Shown here: positions 1-6,104 of the stretch, in pieces
Layout of the letters: the number at the start of each line of letters is the position of its first letter
Numbering within the stretch: position 1 is the first letter of the stretch
Assembly: GCA_944382805.1 (NCBI GenBank)
Contig: CALWNS010000056.1
Location: forward strand, 1-7,209
Length of the DNA: 7,209 bases
Source: an uncultured Gemmiger sp.
Lineage (GTDB): Bacteria; Bacillota; Clostridia; Oscillospirales; Ruminococcaceae
Direction: 5' to 3'
Program-made: the position numbers and the translations under genes
Notes under the pieces: model-generated
What the model saw: only the letters and a program-made list of their open reading frames with translations
Database searches by the model: none
What the model was told of the DNA's origin: nothing

Positions 1-1
1 G

Positions 2-241
2 AACGAAGTCTGCAAGCTGCTGTCCTACAAGGGCAAGGTGTTCAGCGTCGAAATCCCCAACTTCATCGAGCTGGAGATCACCGAGACCGAACCCGGCTTC
101 AAGGGCAACACCGCGACCAACACCCTCAAGCCCGCCAAGGTCGAGACCGGCGCCGAGATCCGCGTGCCGCTGTTCATCAACGAGGGCGACAAGATCCGCA
201 TCGACACCCGCACCGGCGAATACATGGAGCGTGTGAACTGA
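2..241 (+). CDS. efp: Elongation factor P, C-terminal part (5' end outside window)
   Basis: Elongation factor P binds near the ribosomal E site and relieves stalling at consecutive prolines. The window holds the last 79 codons, read in frame from base 2 to the TGA at 239-241. This covers the end of domain II and all of the C-terminal OB-fold domain III. Diagnostic stretches are ELEITETEPGFKGNTA, KPAKVETGAEIRVPLFI and GDKIRIDTRTGEYMERV, which match the conserved EF-P C-terminus almost word for word. The N-terminal KOW domain, with the loop residue that is modified in some bacteria, is outside the window, so its modification type cannot be judged. The next gene starts 38 bases later on the same strand with no terminator between, so the two are probably co-transcribed. 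Identification is secure. Confidence 0.97.
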   Translation, partial: NEVCKLLSYKGKVFSVEIPNFIELEITETEPGFKGNTATNTLKPAKVETGAEIRVPLFINEGDKIRIDTRTGEYMERVN

Positions 242-249
242 TGTTTTGA

Positions 250-272
250 CCCCCGCTTGGGGGAAAGGAGGG
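250..272 (+). promoter_or_regulatory. Small hairpin abutting the Shine-Dalgarno of the CD1247-like gene
   Basis: CCCCC (250-254) can pair with GGGGG (259-263) around a GCTT loop. The purine-rich ribosome binding site AAAGGAGGG (264-272) follows directly, and the ATG is 7 bases further on. No T-run follows, so this is not an intrinsic terminator. It could slow ribosome loading or mark an mRNA processing site between efp and the next gene. The pairing is visible; any function is inference. Confidence 0.4.
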
Positions 273-279
273 ACCCGCA

Positions 280-714
280 ATGGCGATGGACCTGAACGCA
301 AAAGCCGCCTATATCCGCGGCCTGATGAACGGGATGGAGTTTGACCCCAACAGCAAGAACGGCCGCATCATCGCGGCCATGATGGACCTGCTGGAGGCCA
401 TGGCCGACACCGTGACCGAGCACGACGACGCCCTGGACCAGGTGTTTGACGAGCTGGACGCGATGGACGAGGACATGGACGATCTGACCAACGCCCTGTT
501 CGACCTGGACGACGAGGACGAAGACGAGGACGCCGAGTACGAGGTGACCTGCCCCAACTGCGGCGTGGTCACCGCGGTGGACGAGGATACGCTGATGAAC
601 GGCGAACTGGTCTGCCCCAACTGCGGCGCGGCCTTTGACATCGAACTGGCCCCCGAAGAGGACGAAGACCCCGCCCCCGAAAAGCCCGAAACGACCGAGA
701 TCAAGATCGACTAA
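280..714 (+). CDS. CD1247 N-terminal domain protein with C-terminal zinc ribbon
   Basis: A 144-residue soluble, very acidic protein of unknown function. Residues about 5-75 (AAYIRGLMNGMEFDPNSKNG onward) form the helical N-terminal domain seen in clostridial proteins named after Clostridioides difficile CD1247. A run of almost pure Asp/Glu (about 76-86) links it to a zinc ribbon with C91-P-N-C94-G and C112-P-N-C115-G, a likely four-cysteine zinc site. An acidic, proline-containing tail ends the protein. The start at 280 is chosen because AAAGGAGGG sits 7 bases upstream; a second ATG at 286 would be spaced too far. It follows efp by 38 bases, and a strong terminator lies 14 bases after its stop. 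The ribbon plus acidic linker suggests a role with nucleic acid or the transcription/translation machinery, but that is inference only. Confidence 0.88.
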   Translation: MAMDLNAKAAYIRGLMNGMEFDPNSKNGRIIAAMMDLLEAMADTVTEHDDALDQVFDELDAMDEDMDDLTNALFDLDDEDEDEDAEYEVTCPNCGVVTAVDEDTLMNGELVCPNCGAAFDIELAPEEDEDPAPEKPETTEIKID

Positions 715-727
715 AAGCGCACAGCGG

Positions 728-769
728 CCGCCTCGGCTGCCCCTGCCCGGGGCGGCCGGGGCGGTTTTT
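728..769 (+). terminator. Strong intrinsic terminator after the efp / CD1247-like unit
   Basis: A 16-base-pair stem with two G-T pairs: the arm at 728-743 (CCGCCTCGGCTGCCCC) pairs with 749-764 (GGGGCGGCCGGGGCGG) around the five-base loop TGCCC. TTTTT at 765-769 follows immediately. It starts 14 bases after the upstream stop codon. It lies only 23 bases before the ATG of the next same-strand gene, leaving no room for a promoter between them. Confidence 0.93.
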
Positions 770-787
770 CCGTGCGCCGGAAAGGAG
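765..787 (+). promoter_or_regulatory. Hairpin that can cover the ribosome binding site of the GT-C gene
   Basis: TTTCCG (767-772) is the exact reverse complement of CGGAAA (778-783), with loop TGCGC (773-777). Two further T-G pairs (766/784 and 765/785) extend the stem into the Shine-Dalgarno AAAGGAG at 781-787, the site that sets the start at 793. The left arm is the T-run of the preceding terminator, so the two structures share bases. The base pairing is read directly; a regulatory role is inference. Confidence 0.45.
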
Positions 788-792
788 AGCCT

Positions 793-2040
793 ATGCCACA
801 GCAGACGATCGGCGTGTGCCTGGCCGCGCTCAGCGCCGCGCTGTTCCTGTACGCGGCGGCGGCCGGGGTATGGCGGCTGTTCCGCCACCCGGCAGCCGGC
901 CCGGGTATCCGGCCCGCCCGCGCGCCCGGCCCGGATGCGCGGGGGCAGCGGCTGGCGGCGGCGGGCGCGCTGGTCTTTTGCCTGGGGGCGCTGGCGGCGC
1001 TGTGCGCGGCGGCCTGCACGCAGGCGCCCGGCCTGCCGCCGCTGCAGGCGCTGCGCAGCGCGCTGTGCGGCGGGCTGGATGCGCGCCACTACCTGGACCT
1101 GGCCCGGTGGGGCTACGGCGCGGCGGAAGCGGACTTCCCCGAACAATACCTGATGATCGTGTTTTTCCCGCTGTGGGGCTGGCTGCTGCGCCCGTTCGCC
1201 TGGCTGGGGGCGGATCTGTGGCTGGCCGGCACGGCGCTGGCCGTCGCCCTTACCGTGGCGGGCACGGTGTTTTTGTACCGCTGCGTCTTTCGGCTGGCGG
1301 GCGGCCGCGCGGCTGGCTTTGCCTGTGCGGTGCAGCTGCTGCTGCCGGGCAGTTTCTTTTTTGTGCTGCCGCAGACCGAAGCGCTGTTCTACTGCCTGAA
1401 CTTTGCCTTTCTGGACGCCATGCAACAGGGCAAAACGGCCCGCGCGGGGCTGCTGGGGCTGCTGGCGGCGCTGTGCCGCGCCAACGGCGTGCTGCTGGCC
1501 GGGTATGCGGTGCTGTGGTGTATCCTGGCCGTGCGCCGCGGCGAGCGGCCGCGGCCCGCCTGGGCGCTGCCGGTGGCGGGGCCGGCGGCGGGCATTGCGG
1601 TCTACCTGGGCATCAACGCGGCGGTCTACGGCAATGCGTTCCAGTTTACCGTCTACCAGCGGGAACACTGGTACAACGGTTTCTGCCTGTTCCCGCAGGC
1701 GGTGGTCATCATGAGCGGGCAGATCGGCCCGGACGCCCGCGGCCTTTTCCTGGGCGTGTGGACGGTGGCGCTCATCGTGCTGGAATGCCTGCTGCTGGCC
1801 CTGGCGGCCCGCCGCCTGCCGCCGGACTGGCTGCTGCTGGGCCTGGCCGGCGTGGCTATGATGAACGGCCTGACCTGGCTTATCAGCGCCCAGCGCTACG
1901 CGCTGGGAATGCCGGCCCTGCCCGCGGCCGGCGCTGCGCTGGCGCGCAGCCGTGCGGCGCGGGCGCTGGCCCTGGCGGCGCTGGCCGTGCTGTGGGGCAT
2001 ATACTTTGCCGCCTTTGCCGGCCACGCGCCGATCTATTGA
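793..2040 (+). CDS. PIG-V-like polytopic membrane (GT-C) mannosyltransferase
   Basis: A 415-residue integral membrane protein that likely transfers a sugar, by family mannose, from a polyprenyl-phosphate donor to an acceptor outside the membrane. It resembles the PIG-V / GPI mannosyltransferase II type. In the first loop GGLDARHYLDLARWGY (93-108) corresponds to the WDAxHY motif, with D96 as candidate catalytic or metal residue. FFPLWGWLLRPF (124-135), the PxTEALF element (193-199) and LCRANG (227-232) are further family-like segments, and QREHW is at 289-293. Many hydrophobic segments span the chain (for example 7-25, 56-74, 120-160, 178-205, 218-246, 318-337, 345-364, 389-409). ATG 793 is chosen over an earlier in-frame codon because AAAGGAG ends 5 bases before it. 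Bacterial PIG-V homologues do not make GPI anchors, so the acceptor is unknown. Base composition is extremely GC-rich. It is convergent with the glycan operon. The GT-C family is likely; the exact sugar is unproven. Confidence 0.78.
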   Translation: MPQQTIGVCLAALSAALFLYAAAAGVWRLFRHPAAGPGIRPARAPGPDARGQRLAAAGALVFCLGALAALCAAACTQAPGLPPLQALRSALCGGLDARHYLDLARWGYGAAEADFPEQYLMIVFFPLWGWLLRPFAWLGADLWLAGTALAVALTVAGTVFLYRCVFRLAGGRAAGFACAVQLLLPGSFFFVLPQTEALFYCLNFAFLDAMQQGKTARAGLLGLLAALCRANGVLLAGYAVLWCILAVRRGERPRPAWALPVAGPAAGIAVYLGINAAVYGNAFQFTVYQREHWYNGFCLFPQAVVIMSGQIGPDARGLFLGVWTVALIVLECLLLALAARRLPPDWLLLGLAGVAMMNGLTWLISAQRYALGMPALPAAGAALARSRAARALALAALAVLWGIYFAAFAGHAPIY

Positions 2041-2048
2041 CAGAAAAC

Positions 2049-2086
2049 AAAAATACGCCCGGTGGAACAACACTGGGCGTATTTTT
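2049..2086. terminator. Bidirectional intrinsic terminator between convergent genes
   Basis: AAAAATACGCCC (2049-2060) pairs with GGGCGTATTTTT (2075-2086). The stem extends inward through GGTG (2061-2064) and CACT (2071-2074) to the loop GAACAA. Read on the plus strand it ends in T's and follows the GT-C stop by 8 bases. Read on the minus strand its arm ends in TTTTTGTTTT, 12 bases after the stop of the gene at 2099. It can serve both converging transcripts. Confidence 0.92.
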
Positions 2087-2098
2087 TGCGTGCGCTTA

Positions 2099-2392
2099 TT
2101 ATTTTTTGGAGTCTTTCAGCTGGCCGCGCAGCATGATATCACCGAACGATAGCGCGTTGAACAGGCCGACCTTGTTGGCCTGGCGCACGATGCGTTCCGG
2201 CAGGGGCTTGGTATCGTCGGTCGAAAGCAGAATGATGTGGACCTTGTCGGCCACATCGGCGCCGTTTTCCTGTTTGGTGTTCAGGATCTGCAGGTAGACG
2301 ATATACGGCTCCGACATATTGCCATAGTAGATATCGTTGCCGCAGCGCACCAGCGGACGGCCCTTATAGGTCAGTTGGGGGGTAAACGCCAT
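2099..2392 (-). CDS. Conserved-looking small cytosolic protein of unknown function
   Basis: A 97-residue protein beginning MAFTPQLTYKGRPLVRCGND. It has no signal peptide or membrane segment and one cysteine (C17). Two blocks look like folded beta structure: LTYKGRPLVRCGNDIYYGN (7-25), followed by YIVYLQI (30-36), and a hydrophobic strand VHIILLSTD (51-59). A helical end with ERIVRQANKVGLFNAL (66-81) follows. The ATG at 2392 is preferred over an upstream in-frame ATG because AAAGAAGG (2407-2400) lies 7 bases before it and the extra 14 residues look unstructured. It has its own promoter, so it need not belong to the glycan operon, though read-through from that operon is possible. I do not recognise a named family; the composition is that of a real, evolutionarily constrained protein. 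Confidence 0.75.
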   Translation of the reverse strand: MAFTPQLTYKGRPLVRCGNDIYYGNMSEPYIVYLQILNTKQENGADVADKVHIILLSTDDTKPLPERIVRQANKVGLFNALSFGDIMLRGQLKDSKK

Positions 2393-2452
2393 GGGTAAAC
2401 CTTCTTTCCTGCGGCATGGAAACAAAACCGCCACATTTCAAACTACAAGCCT

Positions 2453-2481
2453 ATTGTACCACAAACCGCCGCGCCGGGCAA
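2453..2481 (-). promoter_or_regulatory. Promoter of the small unknown gene (extended -10)
   Basis: On the minus strand TTGCCC (2481-2476) is the -35 box, followed by a 17-base spacer and TACAAT (2458-2453) as the -10 box. TGG directly before the -10 makes it an extended -10 (TGn) promoter. Transcription would start near 2446, giving a leader of about 54 bases before the ATG at 2392. The match to housekeeping sigma-A sites is 4/6 and 5/6. Confidence 0.72.
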
Positions 2482-2501
2482 GGGCGGGGCGGCAGGCCCC
2501 T

Positions 2502-2861
2502 TTACAAGTCCATTTTTTCGCGTTCCTGTTTTTCCTGGTTCAGGGCTACCTGCTCGGTCAGGATGCGCAGGCGGGAATCCAGCTGGCTGACCCGGATGGA
2601 CAAAAAGAACAGCTTGGCCAGCAGCAAAAAGATCACCACAATGTACACAAAGTTGATCGGGCTTTGGAACCCCAGCAGGCTTGCGGCCCAGTAGGCGATG
2701 CCAGGGAAAAACGCCAGCACCAGCATTGCCGCGCAGAACAGCAGCCAGAACACGGTGTCCTCGATCTGCACCTTGGCATGGCGCACGCGGCGCAGCACAT
2801 AGGCGGCGGTAAGCAGGCTGCCCACGATCAGGCAGATGCGGATCAGCAGTTGGTCGGTCAT
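2502..2861 (-). CDS. DUF2304 small membrane protein, likely GT2 partner (GacJ-like)
   Basis: A 119-residue protein with three hydrophobic segments (about 4-23, 36-54, 68-88) and a charged, coiled-coil-like C-terminus (90-116). The KVQIEDTVFWL stretch (30-40), FPGIAYWAASLLGF (52-65) and SPINF (67-71) fit the DUF2304 layout. DUF2304 proteins typically sit beside GT2 enzymes that make polyprenyl-phosphate sugars. The best known is GacJ of group A Streptococcus, which forms a complex with GacI and stimulates undecaprenyl-phosphate GlcNAc synthesis. Here the start codon comes one base after the GT2 stop, and its AAAGGAG site lies inside the GT2 coding end, so translation is probably coupled. It most likely anchors or activates the GT2 enzyme at the membrane; the function is transferred from the family. 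No clear terminator follows it. Confidence 0.87.
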   Translation of the reverse strand: MTDQLLIRICLIVGSLLTAAYVLRRVRHAKVQIEDTVFWLLFCAAMLVLAFFPGIAYWAASLLGFQSPINFVYIVVIFLLLAKLFFLSIRVSQLDSRLRILTEQVALNQEKQEREKMDL

Positions 2862-2862
2862 G

Positions 2863-3582
2863 TCACAGGCTCCTTTCGGGGTAGGGCGTTTCGGTGTCCC
2901 GCTTGCGGAACCACTGGATCAGCAAGATCGAAATGGCCATTTTAAGCATATACTGCACGCTTTTTACCATGGTCAGGTAGCTGTGCCCGGCCAGGCGTTC
3001 GCCCATCTGCACCTGCACTTCTTTTACGACCGCGCCGTTTTTGATCAGGTAGCTGATGGTATCCGGCTCCGGGCCATAGTTCAGGTTTTGGGCAAACTCT
3101 TCGACCATGGTGCGGTTGAACATCCGCATACCGGAAGTGGGGTCGCAGATGGCGCGCCCCGTTGTCAGCCGGATGGACCAGCTGATGATGTAGCTGCCCA
3201 GCATCCGCAGCGTTTTGGGTTTCTTTACGGCCAAAAACCGGCTGCCGATCACAATATCGGCCCCGCGCTCCAGCTCCTGCAGCATGGGGGCGATGTACTC
3301 CGGCCGGTGCTGGCCGTCGGCGTCCAGCTGCATGGCGCAGTCGTAGCCGTTTTCGGCCGCATAGCGCAGCCCGGTCTGGAACGCCCCCGCCAGCCCCAGG
3401 TTCACCGGCAGGTCGATCAGCCGGTAGCCGTGCGCGCGGCACAGCGCGGCGGTCTTGTCGCGGCTGCCGTCGTTCACGACCACATAATCGTATTGCGGGC
3501 AGCAGCGGTTCAGCTCGTCCACCACGCGCACAATGTTCTTTTCCTCGTTATAAGCGGGGATCACGATCAGCAATCTGGACAT
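2863..3582 (-). CDS. GT2 polyprenyl-phosphate glycosyltransferase (DPM1/GacI-like)
   Basis: A 239-residue GT-A fold glycosyltransferase expected to move a sugar from a nucleotide donor to undecaprenyl phosphate at the inner membrane face. It opens with MSRLLIVIPAYNEEKNI. It then shows VVNDGSRDKT (35-44) for donor binding, the metal-binding DxD as LDADGQH (86-92), GSRF (113-116) and the acceptor-side CDPTSGMRMFNR (146-157). One hydrophobic stretch near the C-terminus (about 210-224) could be a membrane-contacting helix. A full multi-helix membrane domain is absent, and the following DUF2304 protein may supply it. Start at 3582: AAGGAG (3593-3588) overlaps the stop of the upstream GT4 gene and lies 5 bases before the ATG. 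The sugar (mannose, glucose or GlcNAc) cannot be read from sequence; pairing with DUF2304 recalls GacI, and the PIG-V-like gene nearby favours mannose. Confidence 0.9.
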   Translation of the reverse strand: MSRLLIVIPAYNEEKNIVRVVDELNRCCPQYDYVVVNDGSRDKTAALCRAHGYRLIDLPVNLGLAGAFQTGLRYAAENGYDCAMQLDADGQHRPEYIAPMLQELERGADIVIGSRFLAVKKPKTLRMLGSYIISWSIRLTTGRAICDPTSGMRMFNRTMVEEFAQNLNYGPEPDTISYLIKNGAVVKEVQVQMGERLAGHSYLTMVKSVQYMLKMAISILLIQWFRKRDTETPYPERSL

Positions 3583-3592
3583 ACAGGCTCCT

Positions 3593-4750
3593 TCAGTAGT
3601 TATGATCCGCCGCCGGGGGATGCGCGGCGCCCGCGGCGATCGCCTTTATTGTAGCAAACACGGCGTCCCATGTAAAGCGCTCCTGCACGCGGCGGCGGGC
3701 GGCCTGCGCTTTTTGCCGGGCGGCGGCCGGGACGGCCAGCACGGCCTGCAGCGCCCGGCGGATGGCGGCCGGGTCGGCGCTTTCCAGCAGCGTGCCGTAG
3801 CCGGGGCCGGGCAGAAGTTCCTCGGTGCCGGCGGTGGGGGTGCATACGATGGGGCACCCGCAGGCCGCCGCTTCCAGCAGCGTGGTGGGGAAACCTTCGG
3901 CATAGCGGGTGGGCAGGCAGTAGCAGTTTGCCTGGCACAGCAGCTGCACCACGCGCGCGTGGGGCAGCGCCCCCAGCACCCGCACGCCGGCGGCGCGCAG
4001 CGCATCGGCCTGCGGGCCGGCCCCGGCGGCCGCCACGGTCACGCCGGGCAGGCCGGCCGCGGCTTCGGCCAGGGCGGCGGCGCCCTTTTCCGGGATCAGC
4101 CGCCCCACAAACGCCACCAGCGGCGCGCCGGCCGGCAGCCCCAGCGCGGCGCGCCAGTCAAGGGCGTCCTGCCGGGCTTCTTCGGCCAGGGCCTGCGGGT
4201 CCACGGCGTTGGGCAGGCAGCCGGCCGCCTGCACGCCGAACGTGCGCAGCCAGCGGCACGCCGCGCCGGATACCCCGTAAAACGGGTGCCCCGCAGCGCG
4301 CACAAGCCGGCAGGCCAGCTGCTCGTAGCAGCGCCCGGCCAGGCCCGGCAGCCCGCCGCCCATCGGCATATAGCCGGTGGAATGGTCGATCACCAGCGCC
4401 GGGATGCCCCGCCGCCGCGCGGCCCGGGCGGCCCACACGCTCTGCACATACATCCGGGTCTGGATCACGCAAAAGTCGATCCCCTCCCGCCACAGCCGGC
4501 GGGTCAGCCGCCCCAGCGCCGGGCCGGGGCGCAGCACCGGGAACCGCCCGCCCATGGCGGGGAACACCGGCAGGCGGTAGATCTCGATGCCGTCGCCGTC
4601 CACCTCATGGTCGGGCAGGCCGTCCAGCGCGCTGGTCACCACAATGGCCCGGCCGCCTTCGCGCACGCAGCGCAGCGCCAGGTTCCAGGTATACCGCTCC
4701 ACCCCGCCCGGCGTGGGCAGGTATTGGGCGGAGAAAAAACAGATGGTCAT
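3593..4750 (-). CDS. GT4 family glycosyltransferase (GT-B fold)
   Basis: A 385-residue cytosolic or membrane-associated retaining glycosyltransferase that adds a sugar from a nucleotide donor to a growing lipid-linked glycan. The N-terminal domain begins with MTICFFSAQYLPTPGGVERY, whose PGGVER loop is typical of GT4. The linker contains LPNAVD (179-184). The C-terminal donor domain has FVGRLIPEKG (214-223) and the EX7E motif as E285-GFPTTLL-E293, followed by ACGCPIV (296-302). ATG 4750 has an AGGAG site upstream at a good distance, and the length is normal for GT4. The gene is markedly richer in G+C, and its protein richer in Ala/Arg/Gly, than the ABC and GT2 genes beside it. Its 3' end lies 10 bases from the GT2 start. 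The family is secure; donor and acceptor are unknown. Mannosyl- and glucosyltransferases are the usual annotations. Confidence 0.92.
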   Translation of the reverse strand: MTICFFSAQYLPTPGGVERYTWNLALRCVREGGRAIVVTSALDGLPDHEVDGDGIEIYRLPVFPAMGGRFPVLRPGPALGRLTRRLWREGIDFCVIQTRMYVQSVWAARAARRRGIPALVIDHSTGYMPMGGGLPGLAGRCYEQLACRLVRAAGHPFYGVSGAACRWLRTFGVQAAGCLPNAVDPQALAEEARQDALDWRAALGLPAGAPLVAFVGRLIPEKGAAALAEAAAGLPGVTVAAAGAGPQADALRAAGVRVLGALPHARVVQLLCQANCYCLPTRYAEGFPTTLLEAAACGCPIVCTPTAGTEELLPGPGYGTLLESADPAAIRRALQAVLAVPAAARQKAQAARRRVQERFTWDAVFATIKAIAAGAAHPPAADHNY

Positions 4751-4770
4751 GCGTCTCTCCTGCCGTTTGG

Positions 4771-4785
4771 GCGGGCTGCGCCCGC
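4771..4785 (-). repeat. Perfect intercistronic hairpin upstream of the GT4 gene
   Basis: GCGGGC (4771-4776) pairs with GCCCGC (4780-4785) across a three-base loop. It sits in the only sizeable gap inside the operon (4751-4795), between the ATPase stop and the GT4 ribosome binding site. No T-run follows on the minus strand, so it should not end transcription. It could protect or delimit a processed mRNA segment; that is inference. Confidence 0.5.
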
Positions 4786-4795
4786 GGCCGCCGGG

Positions 4796-6094
4796 TCACA
4801 CCGGCAGCTCGGCTTTGGTGCCTTCCAGCTTGACCGGCGGAAAATAGATGTGCCCCCATTCCGCCTCCCACTGGGAGATCGAAAGGTCGCTGTTCGTGAT
4901 CTCGAACGCAAATTCGGTCGCCGGTTTGTCCAGGCAGATGGCCTGCCCCATGGCGCCGTCAAAAATATCCAGGTAGAAATAGTACCGGCCTTCGCCCAGC
5001 ATATGGGCGTCGAACGTGAATTCGGTCGTGTACAGCCGCCCCGGTTCGGCCGGCCCCAGGTCCACCGGGTGGGTGATGCCCAGCAGGGACGAATCGTTAA
5101 AATGCAGGTACAACTTCATGTTCACGCCGGAAAACGACTGCGAGACCCGCCAGGTAAAGCGCACGCGGATCGGCTCGTTATCGGCAAAGATGCTGGATTC
5201 CTTGCCTACAAAGTCGAGCGTTTCCACCCGCAGCCGGTCGCCGGAGCGCAGCGTCATGCGGTTCACATCCGCCAGATCGTAGTGGACCACATTGACGTCG
5301 GTCGTTTCCATATACAGGGCGATGGCCTGTTCCACGTCGCCGTCGTACAGCACGCGCCCCTTGTCCAGCACCACGCAGCGGGTACACAGCTGGCGGATGG
5401 TGCTCATGTTGTGGCTGACATACAGCACGGTGCGGCCTTCCTGCCCGGCCACGTCGCTCATTTTGCCCAGGCACTTCTGCTGGAACTTCATATCGCCCAC
5501 AGCCAGCACCTCGTCCATGACCATGATCTCGGAATCCAGGTGCGCCGCCACCGCAAAAGCCAGCTTGACGAACATACCGCTGGAATAGCGCTTGACCGGC
5601 GTGTCGATAAAATCGCCGCACTCGGAAAATTCAATGATCTGGGAAAGTTTGGCGTCCACTTCGGCCTTTGTCATGCCCAGGATCGCGCCGTTCATATAGA
5701 TGTTTTCCCGCCCGGTCATCTCATGGTTAAAGCCGGTGCCGACCTCCAGCATCGAGGCGATGCGCCCGCGCAGGCGGATCTCGCCTTCGGTGGGGGCGGT
5801 GATGCGGGACAACAGTTTGAGCAGGGTGCTTTTGCCGGCGCCGTTGCGCCCGATGATGCCCAGCGCCTCGCCCTGGTATACGGTCAGGTCTACGCCGTTC
5901 AGGGCCATAAAGGTCTGGCCGAACAGCCGCGCGTCGGTGCCAATGACCGTGTTGGGGTCCTCTTTGCCGCGCACGCGCGCCCACCAGCTTTGCAGGTCGT
6001 GCGTCAGCGTGCCGCCGCCGATCTGCCCCAGCTTATATTGCTTTTTCAGGCCGCGTACTTCGATCACCGGCCTGCGTTCGCTTGCTTGCTGCAT
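4796..6094 (-). CDS. Wzt/TagH-type polysaccharide ABC transporter ATPase with C-terminal glycan-binding domain
   Basis: A 432-residue ATPase that powers export of a lipid-linked surface polysaccharide together with the permease encoded just upstream. The N-terminal domain has Walker A GRNGAGKST (82-90), signature YSSGM (170-174), Walker B IMVMDEVLAVGD (190-201) and the H-loop histidine H228 (SHN). The insertion before Walker A (about 21-62) is usual for polysaccharide exporters. Residues about 270-432 form a beta-rich extra domain like Wzt-C, which in E. coli O9a Wzt binds the capped non-reducing end of the chain. Total length matches such two-domain Wzt proteins (about 430). The start at 6094 places the gene 10 bases after the permease stop. 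An alternative ATG at 6133 would add 13 residues and overlap the permease by 29 bases; it is less likely, although the site before 6094 is only a G-run. Nucleotide-binding and exporter class are certain; the Wzt-C role is inferred. Confidence 0.93.
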   Translation of the reverse strand: MQQASERRPVIEVRGLKKQYKLGQIGGGTLTHDLQSWWARVRGKEDPNTVIGTDARLFGQTFMALNGVDLTVYQGEALGIIGRNGAGKSTLLKLLSRITAPTEGEIRLRGRIASMLEVGTGFNHEMTGRENIYMNGAILGMTKAEVDAKLSQIIEFSECGDFIDTPVKRYSSGMFVKLAFAVAAHLDSEIMVMDEVLAVGDMKFQQKCLGKMSDVAGQEGRTVLYVSHNMSTIRQLCTRCVVLDKGRVLYDGDVEQAIALYMETTDVNVVHYDLADVNRMTLRSGDRLRVETLDFVGKESSIFADNEPIRVRFTWRVSQSFSGVNMKLYLHFNDSSLLGITHPVDLGPAEPGRLYTTEFTFDAHMLGEGRYYFYLDIFDGAMGQAICLDKPATEFAFEITNSDLSISQWEAEWGHIYFPPVKLEGTKAELPV

Positions 6095-6104
6095 ACGGCC
6101 CCCC

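Noticed and set aside
635..640. Perfect TTGACA inside the CD1247-like gene as a promoter for the GT-C gene
   Set aside because: No -10-like hexamer occurs 16-18 bases downstream (GC-rich GAGGAC region), and the following strong terminator would stop the transcript anyway.
25..2073. 682-codon open frame on the minus strand opposite efp, the CD1247-like gene and the GT-C gene
   Set aside because: It is low-complexity (Gln/Arg/Ala/His-rich), runs across three well-supported plus-strand genes and two terminators, and shows no family motifs. Long antisense frames are expected where codons are GC-rich.
2462..2501. GC-rich inverted repeats after the DUF2304 stop as an operon terminator
   Set aside because: GGGGC/GCCCC can form a short stem on the minus strand, but no T-run follows; the next bases are the -35 region of the next promoter. 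Read-through to the terminator at 2049-2086 is more likely.
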